Position numbers and translations under genes: made by a program. The notes under the pieces are model-generated. The model saw only the letters and a program-made list of their open reading frames with translations, was not told the DNA's origin and did no database searches. From Alentia gelatinosa (Eukaryota; Annelida; Polychaeta; Phyllodocida; Polynoidae), in assembly GCA_950022655.1 (NCBI GenBank), contig OX465584.1, positions 28,245,469 to 28,309,468 of the forward strand: a stretch of DNA of 64,000 nt. Reading direction: 5' to 3'. Positions 32,049 through 43,150 of the stretch are shown here, piece by piece (positions within the stretch are counted from its first letter, which is position 1; every line of letters starts with the position of its first letter).

Positions 32049-34400
32049 CCCTGCCGTGCCACACGCTGCCGACTTGACCGCCATATAAGGGGGCAGACGA
32101 GGGACCGCAGCTCAACGGTACTGAGTTCTTACGGTATTGAGCTCATCGAATACCATTTTACTGGATCAGTTTTCAATTGGTTGGGTTCTTGGGATGTAAT
32201 TATATACGGGTCTGTCATTTTTCCTACGCCCATCGGGTCTTATTCCGGTTTCAGTATCCTTTATTGCAAACAATGACTCAAAATGTTGGATACCATGTCG
32301 TTAATGTCAAAGTAAATATGAGAAGATCATTTTCAGCTGAGAGCGAAATATTAAACCGATTAAGTGATAGTAGCATAACATAGGGATAATGATAGGAGGT
32401 GTATTCACCATTACTTTGCCGGAGGGTTTGGGGAATTTAACTTCATTTAACTTCATTTGAAATATCATAAAATAAACTATATAGTTTAAAATATATAGTG
32501 ATGTATATCGAATATTTCAACATATATAATTGGTACCTTGGGTTATCCTGGGCTTCATTATACATTTTTTATTTAAATGATAAAAGGGAAATAAATGAAA
32601 TTCCTTAAATTGACTATAACAAGAGAGGGAATCTTAGATTTAATCGATTGAGAAGAAAGTCTCGTTCAGTGATCCACTTTCTTGGCATATTATAACAGTT
32701 CCTCTCGAAACAAGATCATTTTGCGAATTGAATAAGCTGAAGAACGTCACTTATCGATGATGACCTCCCAGGCTATCATCTATTCGCGGTTCTTTCCATA
32801 ATTCAATCCGCGCTATTTCCGTTTCACTTTGTAAACAAACGTAATGATCCCTGCAAGCCTCCACACCTCAGAGCTCCAGTTACCAACACATCTGCTGTCT
32901 AGATTGAAACCAGCCAGGGCGCTATTTCTCAGAGAGTTAACATCTTTATTGCCTGTGTGGGAATTCTCCAGTATTTCCTCTGCACGTTTAATTCGCGGTA
33001 ATTGATCGATTCTTGCCGCCTGTGTTTATTCTATTGACTTTATCGATGTAGGCCCGGGCGGTTCGCTAGACGACCAATCCTTTTTACAGGAAGCTGTATT
33101 GAGCGTAAGGTGGATGTTCTCGCGGCGGGCATTAAAGGAGGTACATTTGTCTGGTGGCGATCGCACGCGAGCAATATCCACTTCCTGCCAGCTGTGGATG
33201 GCCGCTAGGAGTGACAGATAGATCTGTGGCGGACACACATCCTATAAGTAGTATACTGTTCTGATAAAGACATAAAAAAAGCAATCCATCAATTCAATTA
33301 GATTCAGGCTCCTGGACATTTTCTTTTCTCAACGGTCTGAGCCACCTTCCCCTCCTCCTCCTCCTCCTCCTCACATCGCCTACCATCATCTCCCACGCGC
33401 ACACCAGCCCCCACACCTTTCCTCCGCCGCCCTGGAGGCAAACTTGTTCTCCGTATGTGGCATTTGGCGGCCAAAGCCTAATGCTGACCCAGCGGGCAAC
33501 GCCAGTGAAGGTAAACAGTATAAGTTGGCAGGCTGCGTCTTTCCCAGGGGCCGGGATTTCACTGGCCGAATGAATTTCATCAATAACACCTAAGGGTCTC
33601 AGGGGGGCTCCTTATGGCTTTCCCTCCCTGATATTAAGACTAGGGTCTCTATGGATTGGGTCTCACGCCCGACGAGAGAGATGAGGCTCTCTGTGGGTGT
33701 GTGGGTGTGTGGAGGAGTGCCATTTCAATAATTGAAGTTTATCAAAAGTAGGAAGGGTTCTTATCAGTGCGTGGGAAATTGCTGTTGGTCGACTAGTTAA
33801 TGAAAGTTTAAAACAAACTTTCAAAAACATGTGTACCCAGTTAAAGAATATTTAGAAGTAAGTTCTGAAGATGATAAACCCTTGCATTTCCATATATAAT
33901 TGTAAAATTGCTTTGATACGTCTTTTAATTCATTGCAGCTTCAGCGTGTTTGTTATGAGAAAGTTGAGAAGATAATTTTTGAACTATGAATATTAGATGA
34001 GTTAGCACGGCTTTAGGTTCCCCGCAATTGTCTAGATATTCATCTGGTTGAAAGTGGGAGGTTGATAACCTTCTTAGAAAAGTTCAAATGAACAAATCTT
34101 AGAAATAGAAATCTTAGAAGCGAATAATGAATTCACTTGGAAGTTTGGAATTTATCTTTCTCGGTCGTGACGAATGTGTAAAACATAAATCTGTAAGCGG
34201 CGAAATCCCCGTTCGCTGTAAATCCCATTACCGATGATAAAAATGGAGTTTACGCTTCTCAACATTAAAGGCGTTGGTTCTAGGGAATGCTAAAAGCCTT
34301 AGAAAAAAGACATTGGCAGCTTTGTCAAGCGCAGACTCCTTCTTGTCCTCGCGGCAAACATAACCTTGCTGGTTTTCCCCTCTTTTCCTGATAAATAACA
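32049..34400. other. Noncoding; possible conserved block 32750-33240
   Basis: No gene recognised. At 32750-33240 the DNA is more GC-rich and carries ATCGAT, TGTTTAT (forkhead-type) and TTTATCGATG strings, suggesting a regulatory element by composition only. A (CTC)n microsatellite lies at 33350-33372. Confidence 0.35.
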
Positions 34401-34960
34401 GAGACGTCGGCCTGTGGACGTACAAAAGCTAGCCACCGGTGTTGGGAGGGACGGGACCTGTAGCGATGCAAAACTCACCCCATCTATTCTCGCGATGTGA
34501 CGATAGGCAGATTGGAATGATGATTTATTCACGCCAAGAGACGCCGAAACTACACCCGAACGTGAGTCGCAATCGAAATCGCGAGATTATCGTCATTGTG
34601 CGCAGCTCTCGCGGTTTCCCGCCGAACTCTCGCGGGATGCGTACACTGGCATTGTTCTTTACACTTAGGTCACTCTGCTCGGGACTGCGCAATGGCCGAT
34701 TGCACATCCCCCTGGCGGCCGATTCGGGCAAACGGGATCGGAAGTTCCCCAGCTGATGCCAGTTCGCTAGGGCCAGACCCGATGACGTGCGCTGTGTATC
34801 AAAATGGCGGCTTCATGGGTGGAAACGCTGAGCAGCCGACAATCGTCCACCAGGACGGCTACACGCTTAACCCGCGCAATAGCCCTTGAATGAAAACAAA
34901 TTTAGATGTTGAATGATGGCAATTACGGCGGCGGCGCTGACGTGCTGTGAGTCGCCAAGG
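34401..34960 (+). promoter_or_regulatory. CpG-rich housekeeping-type promoter
   Basis: The most promoter-like region here. TCTCGCG(A/G)-type motifs occur at 34488-34496, 34579-34586 (reverse form TCGCGAGA), 34607-34614 and 34628-34637 (TCTCGCGGGA). An ETS-like CGGAAG is at 34739, TGACGTG CRE half-sites near 34781 and 34938, and the YY1/translation-start motif AAAATGGCGGC at 34801-34811. TCTCGCGAGA and ATGGCGGC are known elements of TATA-less housekeeping promoters. No TATA box is present. Motif order suggests transcription to the right, with a start between about 34640 and 34800. Divergent transcription is possible. Confidence 0.5.
34804..34893 (+). CDS. Candidate first exon, mitochondrial-presequence-like peptide
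   Basis: The ATG sits inside the YY1-type motif AAAATGGCGGC at the right edge of the CpG-rich patch. It opens 29 codons: MAASWVETLSSRQSS followed by TRTATRLTRAIALE and TGA. Four Arg, many Ser/Thr/Ala and only two acidic residues resemble a mitochondrial targeting sequence. YY1 motifs over the start codon are common in nuclear genes for mitochondrial proteins. If real, a splice donor must lie before 34891; the only GT dinucleotides are weak (GG/GTGGAA at 34818). Otherwise it is a short upstream ORF or chance. Confidence 0.3.
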   Translation: MAASWVETLSSRQSSTRTATRLTRAIALE

Positions 34961-34975
34961 GCGGGACTTTAATAG

Positions 34976-35190
34976 AATCTAAAAGCGTGTCGACATTCTT
35001 CAGCAAAGTCGTCTGCTCAACCACACCACCAATCGGCGGACGGCTCCCCCGATACAAGGCCAATTTTGAGCTTGAACAAATGAGACTTCCGAATGGCATT
35101 TCACAGATAAGGAAGAGGGGGAAATTGGGGCCCTCATTTAAATCACTGATAGTGGAGAAGCCATGCGTGAAAAAGAAGGACACATAGATT
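34976..35190 (+). CDS. Candidate exon, basic unassigned peptide
   Basis: After ACTTTAATAG (ending 34975) a frame reads SKSVSTFFSKVVCSTTPP, then RLPRYKANFELEQMRLPNG and a Lys-rich end KPCVKKKDT with stop. Composition is protein-like but no family is recognised. It lies just downstream of the promoter-like patch. The acceptor lacks a good pyrimidine tract. The minus strand of the same interval is also open for 93 codons, so strand is uncertain. Confidence 0.22.
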
Positions 35191-35204
35191 AAGCATGGAA
35201 GCAT

Positions 35205-35980
35205 TGGCGGTTGGGCAGCCCTAAAAGACGATAGAGATATCTACTTCTATTTTAGAAATACCAAGACTAGTTCTGAGGATAAGGGCTTGTCTAAAAGCTT
35301 TTTTCAACCTCAAATTTGACAAATTCCAATTCTGATAATGGTTTCTGCTAGAGTAGGTAATGTTGTAAGATTGAGTTACAAGCAGTCGGTTTCCCCGATG
35401 TATAGATATTAGTTTGGGAAATAAATTCTACACCCACATGTCGTGCGAAACATCAGATTTGCAATACACCACCATTAGTGTAGTGTAAAACAAACCGGAC
35501 ATTTGGACACTTCACGGTATTGATGTCACCTTTATAGTGCGTGACGTTTGGACCTGGCCCTGCAAAAAAGATTTACAAGGCACCAATATATAGCAATCTC
35601 ACTCTCCAACTACACTCTCCACCCCTCTCCTAGGTTCTCAATGGAAGACCGATTTCAGTGGGGTGCCGTTCAAGTGATCGGCAGCATCTAATGACAATTG
35701 ATTTGCCGAGCCGGTGGCTTCTAAATCGCCAATGAATCCTTGGATGAATCCGTCGACGGGGGTTGTTGATTAGTTGTGCAGACGCCCACCCTGGGGCCTG
35801 CCCACCCATCGCCTTGCACTACCCCTCACCGTGCCCGGCTGGTCATAGTCTGTATCCATGGCGTGTAGCAGATGTCCCTGCTGTCCCTGAAACTATCTTA
35901 GTTCCTCACGTCCATCGTTGAGTTGTTTTATGACTCCAGCTGATTGCAGCCTCGTACAGTATCCACCTTTCCCTGTTTTC
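35205..35980. other. Noncoding DNA, no feature seen
   Basis: No ORF, repeat or motif recognised. Confidence 0.4.
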
Positions 35981-35984
35981 ACAC

Positions 35985-36140
35985 TCGTGTCATTTCGTTC
36001 ATAAATGTGTGCCTTTATAGTTTTGTAAACTCCAGCTTTCATCCTCTCCTTTGAGTCTGTGCTGTCGTCCTCGGTACTTCTGTTTCTAATCTGAAGGTCA
36101 ATACTTGGTCTAGCCTCTCTGCTATTTATGTCTCTTGTGA
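35985..36140 (+). repeat. Duplicated segment, copy 1
   Basis: About 155 bp repeated in direct orientation at 37125-37290. Best blocks: GTGTGCCTTTAT, GTTTTGTAAACTC, TCTGTGCTGTCGTCCTCG, CTTGGTCTAG and TCTCTTGT. Copies differ by substitutions and small indels. Separation is about 1.15 kb. Not coding. Confidence 0.65.
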
Positions 36141-36157
36141 ATTATTTATATATTATA

Positions 36158-36159
<2 letters not shown>

Positions 36160-36230
<71 letters not shown>
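36160..36230. repeat. (AT)n microsatellite
   Basis: About 35 uninterrupted AT units; able to form a cruciform. Confidence 0.97.
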
Positions 36231-36233
<3 letters not shown>

Positions 36234-37124
36234 TCTGATGAGGAACCTTTCAAAAGCATGTACTAGACCTGAAGGCCAATCCCATTTTGTGGCAGTCGCT
36301 CATTTGAGGAAGGCAACCCTGGAAGTATCATTATTTATCTAGCATAATTCACATCAATTTTTATTAGATAAGCATTCTATAAATATAACTTCTAACACGA
36401 CTGCTATAGTCAGCACTATTATCAATTTGATATATAGCTTTACCGAACGTTTCTCGAAATCAAAGCATGTCTTCCTTCCCCCGCTTTCCCTATTTTCCCT
36501 ATTCTGTTGTACGCTCAAACGAGGACAGACGCCACTATTTCTCTGACTGCATCCTTGTCTCCAGCTTAAGTATTGATATTTGCCACCGTCTGTAGACTAT
36601 GGTCCTTCCCCTCAAATGCCCCTCAGATTCTATATGGGTTTTCCTACCGCTAGATTCTGACCCATCTCCCTCACAATTTTCTCGTTCCGTTATGACACAA
36701 TCCTATATTTAACCATTTACGGCAGGTACCTGTTCCAGGGTCGCTTGCATAAAGACCAATGCTAGTTTCCGCATATATATACCACGGGAGAGTGGGCGTA
36801 TTCGTGATTTGATTAGAGCATCACATAGTATGATACGCCAACCTTGATATTACGTCTGTGCTACTTACAAATATCAAATATGACGTATAACTGGTATGTT
36901 TATTGATCTGGGCTTTTTTCATTTATAATGTGCCTCAAGGCATCATTCGTCTATAAATGGTTTTCTGTGGCTCTATACTTCGACTTCTCTCTCGTACCCG
37001 GTTTCTTTCTCCTTCCTTTTAACTCATCGGCCCACACTGAAGCTTTGAGTTCCGTATACCTCATAATTCCCACAACTTGCATCGTCCGATTACTGTCGGA
37101 TTATGTAGACCGATACATGTTTCC
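36231..37124. other. Pyrimidine-rich noncoding DNA
   Basis: Between the two copies of the duplicated segment. No gene or terminal repeat recognised; no primer-binding site that would make the pair LTRs. Confidence 0.4.
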
Positions 37125-37290
37125 CCTAACGCTACTAAAGAATCGCATCCCTGTGTGCCTTTATGGTTTTGTAAACTCTATCTTTCATCTTTCCCTTTGT
37201 GTCTGTGCTGTCGTCCTCGACAGTCGAATTTCCCACAGAGCAACACTCGGTCTAGACTTTCTGCTAATTATCTCTCTTGTTAGTTCTTTA
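37125..37290 (+). repeat. Duplicated segment, copy 2
   Basis: Second copy of the repeat at 35985-36140. A 127-codon hydrophobic plus frame (36928-37311) crosses it, but the frame is not conserved in copy 1, which argues against coding. Confidence 0.65.
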
Positions 37291-37311
37291 ATTTCCATCT
37301 CCCTATCGTAG

Positions 37312-39293
37312 CGCCAGTCTCTCTCATCCCCACCTGTCTTACTCTCTTACTTGACGGACTTAATCTATTTTCTAATTATGGTGTCATGCTTCTGGCTCGT
37401 TTATTCTGACATTCTTCGTACAGCATCAACCATTTCCCAACCCCCAACCATGTCCATTTTGTCCCTCTGCCGTCCCAACTCGATGCGTACCGTGATTTCA
37501 CAGCTCTTCTCACCTTCCACCATGTTGCATGATGCTAGTTTCTCATTCATTTACACATCTATTGGCTGTGGCACAATTTTCTAATAACAAATTAATTTTA
37601 TAGGAATTTTTCCGGGATGGACATGGAGTATTGGTCGTGTAAACACAGTTCATAATATCCCATCATCGACAGGCCTTTTTGTTATTGGCAAATATAACAG
37701 CAAAGCTGCAGGAGTCACAGATAATTTGTCCTTTTTTCTTAAGTCGTATGCTTAGTTGTGCATCCATCAAAGGTATGGGGAGCACTGTGAGAGAGCTGGA
37801 CTAGAGCACACTATTAGTATTTAGGAGGCATCCTGCGCTTATTGCCAATACAGCTCAGTAGTGCAGGGCCTGCTTGCAAACCCCATTACCGGTCCAGAAT
37901 ATGTGTTTCCCAAGGCAGGGGAACCATGTGGTGAACCGACAAACGTGAATTATCAGATTTAGCAGGTACATTTCCCTCTGGTTATGGGGTTACCTCGCAA
38001 TCAGAAATTAGTTAATTATCACCCCTGAGAGTGTTCATTTAAATACAGAATCTGGGGCAAAATTCCGCCTGATGTAAATTGCCATTGGTATCGACGAATA
38101 TACCATTGAATTCTTCTTGTCTTATGTGACTTCTTTAAATATCAAATTCCCCCACGATGAATACTTCTAAATGAAAAGATAAGGAAACATTTTCTGAAAA
38201 TAAATGAGGAATGTTATTCACTTTTTTATCATCTTACTGTGAAAGGAGTAGGAGAGTTCTTGATATGTAGGAGGTACTACTAAAAGACATACCGGTAAAT
38301 GCTGGGGATATGCTGGGCACGAACACTCTTCCAATCACTGAATAATTCGGAACTTTCACTGTAGGTCGCCACTGTGTAGTCAGCGGACCTCTTGACAGAT
38401 GTATCCCAACCCTAGCCTACTTGATCTTCACTCTCTGAATTTAGTTCACCATCGTATTCTCCAGAGGAGGAGCCAGAAAAAGGAGACACTGACTAGCCAT
38501 GGGAGACGGTGGTAGAGGGGTCTGTATCAGGTTAGATGAATAGACTCAAACAACTGTTCTATAAAAAAAATTACTAAAATTGCAGGCGCGATTCCTATGA
38601 AAGCCGTTTGCAAAGATGTGATCTGGGGTGATATAATCAGTTATCTAGGCCAACATTCTCAAGATATGAACATAGAGTTTCATAATACTATAGTTGTTTG
38701 TATAAGAGATAGTATTCAACAATCAATTAATCGCTAAATTTCTTTGTTGTGCACGCAAGTTATCTGGGGCATATTACGAGATTTCCAGAATACCTATAAC
38801 ATTTAAGGATTATTAGTCCCTGCAAATAAAGTGAAAGTCAAAATTAAATCATTTAATAGCTTAACTTGGAAACGAGTAATGTCTGAAAAACTATATGATA
38901 TTGTTTTGTATCTACTGGTAAAATATTAATGATAATGATGCATTATTTCCGATACTATAAAGGATTATATACCTGATACATCAAATCATGTATCAATGTA
39001 TCGGAGCATGATCACCTTTTTTGCACCTTTCTAGCACTTTACGACGCACACCAATTGATACACATGATTCACTACGATATATATCTCCCGATAGGCTACA
39101 GTTTGGTCAATTGAGACAGAGGTGGTGAAGATGGCTTATACAATTTTTATTTAAGATTTATAACATGAAAAAATTGTTTTTCAGGATTATGCCAAAGAGA
39201 ATAATGCATCTCGCAAGGGAGATTATAGGTATAAAACTTGAGCATGGATCGGCCAGACCGCTAGTGGCGCCCTCTCTCATGGGTGGCCGTCTC
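37312..39293. other. A+T-rich noncoding DNA
   Basis: No gene recognised. CTACGATATATATCTCCCGAT near 39070 faintly resembles the end of the Harbinger-like MITE and may be a very old copy. Confidence 0.4.
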
Positions 39294-39297
39294 TTAA

Positions 39298-39611
39298 CCC
39301 TTTCTGGCAGGACAATGCCATATGGCATTCACATATGGAATTGATGAACCACTCTGTATTTGTTCCTTTGTAACTTTTTGAAAAATTATCGCAGAATCAT
39401 AAAAATGATATGAGATATTATGCTGAATGTCGCCAGTATGTCTTTGACATATAGGAAAGTTCTAATAAAAAATTCAGATTTACTGGAAATTTTAAAATTT
39501 AAATTTCTCTTAATAATATTGACTACAAAAGCCGGCTAACAAAGTCCACAATTGGGTCTGGTGCCTGCTGTAGTATGGGTACATGGTGAATTATGTGTGG
39601 CTCTTGAAGGG
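39298..39611. mobile_element. piggyBac-like MITE with TTAA duplications
   Basis: A 314-bp A+T-rich element flanked on both sides by TTAA (39294-39297 and 39612-39615), the exclusive target of piggyBac transposases. It begins CCCTTTCTGGCAGG and ends CTCTTGAAGGG, so the terminal inverted repeat is short, as in that superfamily. Just inside the left end are CCATATGGC and CATATGG palindromic blocks. No coding capacity. Confidence 0.68.
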
Positions 39612-39683
39612 TTAAGCGATAGTCTGGTCGGCATCAGATAGCAGCAGCGTTCACCGCCCAACAATTATTACCATTTCACAATT

Positions 39684-39752
39684 AGCCTCGATTTGTATCG
39701 CTGCGTATCGGGAGGTCCATCGGCGTGTATCGGCTTTGCTGGGCGCCAGGCC
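39684..39752 (+). mobile_element. Right-end fragment of Harbinger-like MITE family
   Basis: Contains TATCGGGAGGTCCATCG, ATCGGC and the right terminus GGGCGCCAGGCC followed by TTA (39753-39755). The left half is missing or unrecognisable. It is a more diverged subfamily than the four full copies, lying 70 bp from the piggyBac-like element. Confidence 0.6.
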
Positions 39753-39755
39753 TTA

Positions 39756-41724
39756 CTCAAAGATGAGAGTGTTATGGAACAACCACCTCTGCCAGCACCA
39801 TCAGGCTCTCCATGGATATACATTACCTGCAATGCATGGGCAGCGTCAGATAAAATCCTAAAGCTAGATTACGATACCATGTTATCAGATGAATGAGAGA
39901 TGGAATAGCCAGAAAATCTAGGAAGGTCTTACTCTAATAAAATACAACATACTTCTTAAAGCAACTACAACAACTCGTACGAGTTCAATTTCACCCAAGA
40001 GGCATGCCTCTGGAGAACTCCGAATGCCAAGCTAGATCTGCACCTTACTGAAAGGTAATTGAAACGTCTGTGGGGACTTAATAGTCCTGAGGCTTTTTTT
40101 GCATTTCTTTTTGCGTACACACCCTCTCGTCCTCCACCTACCCCATCTCAGCGTGTGGGCGATCGGTAATCTTAATGAGATCCGCTGAGACCATCACTCA
40201 TCATGACTTCCCCGTCCAACACTACCGCTACCGCCGATAATTGAAAATTGTGGAATCCCTCACTGAAATACTTTTATGCCCAGGACCTAGTCACTTAAGA
40301 GTAGATGGCAATTGTTTCTTCTGGATCTGATTTCCAATCTGTAGGAGGATGAGGAATAGAAAGAGCTGTTCCGGGAGCATCTGTGAGAATCATAAATTGA
40401 GAGGCTCAGATATTGAAACAGTAAGGCGCTGGATAAAGATCAAATGAATACTCTTACTAATGCTCTTCGTTCTGAAATTAAAATGATCTTATTTAACAAT
40501 AAAAATTTGGACCTATGAAAGATGGGATAAGGTTAATAGGGTCATTCATTGAAGAAACACGTTTCACGTGTCAGTAAAATGTTTACGATTATCATAACAG
40601 ATATCATATTTATTTGCTCAACTTCTCATGCTCTTCCTTTATACAATACCTAATTAGGAAAACATTTTCAACCAAGGTATATCATTAAATTCTGAACGTG
40701 ACACGTTAAAAGAGTTGTCTTTCAGGTCGTAAGCATTGCCATAATGGAAGGAGGACATATTCAATTAAGATTTCCACATTCAAAGAAATGTTTTTGTTGA
40801 ATAACACTTGTACCCATTGTACTAGGCCTACTGTGTTTTATAGGATGACAACACTAAGACAGGGGCCTCTTATTAATTCTAATGTCTCGATTACCCAACA
40901 AATACAATAAGATGCAGTAACATCATAGGTGATATTTAAACCATTGGCATCCAAATATGAGTAACGCATTTCATCACTGAAACTAACGTTCATTGCGATT
41001 CAGGGATTTCTTTATACAAGTGACAGTATCTCCTCATAACTCAGCTACACATGTACACGTGGTGTGTTATATTTATTGCCTGTTCACCAAATACCTTTCA
41101 ATTTCAGACGGAAATTCAACTAATCCCCAGTTGAATAATAATCTAGAATGAATAATAATTTAGAATTAATTGCCTTTCTTTCCGTTGCGCATGGAATGGG
41201 GACATGCAACAATTTCGTGTTTTGAATTTTGATTTGGCCTTGTTGTCTCTCGCATTATGAAAATCTAATTTACATTCCAGCTTCGTCTTTCCCACTTACT
41301 GCCTCATGATCTCATTTCGGGACACCTTTTCAGTCAATCGCGGGAGCTCCGTATTTCGTCTTTGACCTTAAATCTTGGACAAGTCCAGCAAAGACAATCA
41401 GAGGACAAATCATCTCAAACAGAAAAGCTGATTAATTAGGTAAAAAGAGAAATAGTTTAAATACCAGTAATTACTTTAAACATTTCCCTTTTTGGGAGTA
41501 AAATGAGAAACTGGATCAGCAGTGACGATTGGAGAAAGACAAAAGGAGTTTAAGAAACTGAAAACCTGTGGTAATATATAAGAAATTGGCGAAACTTTAC
41601 ACAAACTATTTGCAAAGACAAAGTTGAAAAGGTAAAGATAAAGGTCATAGTCACTACCAACTATATATTGCGAGAGTCAAATTAAAACCTATCATTCATA
41701 TACCCTGTATTGTTCTCTTTTTAG
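39756..41724. other. A+T-rich noncoding DNA
   Basis: No gene, repeat or RNA recognised. Confidence 0.45.
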
Positions 41725-41936
41725 GACATGGATTGTTCTCTATGTTCCAAAGTGCAGTACCACCGATACCAGTGAGAGACTCACCGAGTGACCCCAAGCA
41801 AGGTGACCTAACCTGGCCAATCAGTACGAAAGGTGCTCGGCCAGTGGCCCGCTCGGCGGACATCGGGCAGAGCCCGGGGCCGAGCGACCGACCGCCGGGG
41901 ATCCAACCGTCCTACCTCTTTTCTGTGGCCGGATGA
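41725..41936 (+). CDS. Candidate last exon after strong splice acceptor
   Basis: A textbook acceptor (TATTGTTCTCTTTTTAG, ending 41724) precedes a frame that runs to TGA at 41934-41936. It starts HGLFSMFQSAVPPIPVRDSP, continues with TWPISTKGARPVARS, is Pro/Ser/Arg-rich, and ends SYLFSVAG. GC and CpG rise sharply inside the frame relative to the A+T-rich upstream DNA, as at an intron-exon edge. Family unknown. The opposite strand is open too (89 codons), a side effect of CpG richness. Confidence 0.3.
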
Positions 41937-42090
41937 ATATTTCAGCACAGATGATCCCAAAGGATGATCTAGGCGAGGGAGAGAAAGTGGGCTGGTGGTG
42001 ATCGGAATCTGTGGTGCCAATCCCCTGCGACATTGCAGATAGCAACAGAGCCATGATCGATCTCCGTCTGGGCTCATGTATAGGAGACGC

Positions 42091-42195
42091 AGTGTACTTG
42101 GCTCAAGCCCATGGTGTACTTGGTCAGGGTGTACCTGGCCAGGGAGTACTGCCTAGGCTAGGGTGTACCTGATCCAAACCCCTGGTGTACCTGGC
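42091..42195 (+). repeat. Degenerate tandem GTGTACCTGGC repeat
   Basis: Four to five imperfect units of about 22-30 bp with the core GTGTAC(C/T)TGG(C/T) between 42091 and 42195. Confidence 0.65.
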
Positions 42196-42615
42196 TTAAT
42201 GACTAACACAGTAAGAGTTTTCGTATGGAAAAGATTTATTGAGTTTATTTCTAGTATAAAAAAAACGATAGAAATATAAGAGTAATTACGAGTTAGGAAA
42301 TAATCGGTGATGAGCTATTGAAATAACCCTACATAGTAGTATAACTTAATAGGAGTTTTTCTAGGGTGGGTGGGAACTATCCGAGTTTGTTGGCGTCCCG
42401 GTAGAGAGTAGCCAAGAGGAGGGTTTGCAATGTGTCGGAATGGCAGAGGTTCATCTGATCTACAACCTTATCAGGTATCTTACCCGTATGGATACAGTTA
42501 GCCTGTTTTCATATCACTATATACCCGAAAAAGTTCAAATTGCAACTACAAATTGAAACTCTCAGTTGTGTAGATTGGGGCTAACTGAAGAGTTGGCGTT
42601 AATGCGAAACAGCGC
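42196..42615. other. A+T-rich noncoding DNA
   Basis: No feature recognised. Confidence 0.4.
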
Positions 42616-42617
42616 AC

Positions 42618-42692
42618 GGTCGCTAGGGACTCACTCCTGGTCGCTAAGGACTCACTCACGTGGCTCCGGTCACGTGGTTCCGGTCACGTAAC
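42618..42692 (+). promoter_or_regulatory. Tandem repeats with CACGTG sites
   Basis: A duplicated 21-22 bp unit (GGTCGCTA(G/A)GGACTCACTC, 42618 and 42639) runs into three 14-bp units, CACGTGGCTCCGGT, CACGTGGTTCCGGT and CACGTA (42657, 42671 and 42685). Two perfect CACGTG E-boxes and one near-E-box lie 14 bp apart, each paired with CCGG. It may be a bHLH-ZIP (USF/MITF/Myc-type) site cluster or a small minisatellite. Confidence 0.5.
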
Positions 42693-42876
42693 CACCCCAC
42701 TCCAGCCCGCCTGCGTCCACTTCAACCCTGGGAAGCCAAAGAGGAAGGAACCACCCACCCACCCTACAAAAACTCTTCAATCTCGTACTTCTACTCGTAC
42801 TCAATAAATTTTACGTCCATACCCGTCCTTTGTGTTAGTCATTAATACAACTGTGGATAAAAACTATATTTAGTAG

Positions 42877-43030
42877 TAAGAGAAAACGTGGTTACTGAGT
42901 CCGAAGGGATGGCCGTTCGAGGTCTTTTGATGCCATAAATACGTCCCGACGCCGCAGGCGGAGGGACGTATTTATGGCTTCTAAAGGCCGAGAATGGCAT
43001 CCCCTCGGACTCAGTCACTACGTTTTCTTA
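42877..43030. repeat. Hairpin palindrome 2
   Basis: A 154-bp imperfect inverted repeat with arms of about 70 bp. Outer pairs: AAGAGAAAACG with CGTTTTCTTA, then ACTGAGTCCGA with TCGGACTCAGT, and CCATAAATACGTCCC with GGGACGTATTTATGG around a CGCCGCAGGCG loop. No ORF. No obvious target duplication. Confidence 0.88.
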
Positions 43031-43099
43031 TTATTACATACCTAAATATCAAGAAAATGCCTTTTTAAACACTTTTTTATGTAATTTCTGACCTGAGAG

Positions 43100-43150
43100 A
43101 TTCACTACGGCCACAGTGCGCCCGAATATTCACTACGGGCGCACTGCGCT
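43100..43150. repeat. Short duplicated GCGCACTGCGCTCGAA-like motif
   Basis: TTCACTACGG(C/G)C, a GTGCGC/GCGCAC palindromic core and CGAA(T/C)ATT recur twice in about 50 bp just beyond hairpin 2. It may belong to the same element. Confidence 0.45.

Noticed and set aside
35985..37290. LTR retrotransposon with the duplicated segments as LTRs
   Set aside because: No TG...CA ends, primer-binding site, polypurine tract or internal coding sequence.
36928..37311. 127-residue hydrophobic ORF
   Set aside because: Half of it is a duplicated pyrimidine-rich segment whose other copy (35985-36140) does not keep the frame.
39000..39110. Additional Harbinger-like MITE copy
   Set aside because: Only a CTACGATAT...CTCCCGATAG-like stretch is similar; no terminus or TTA duplication could be defined.
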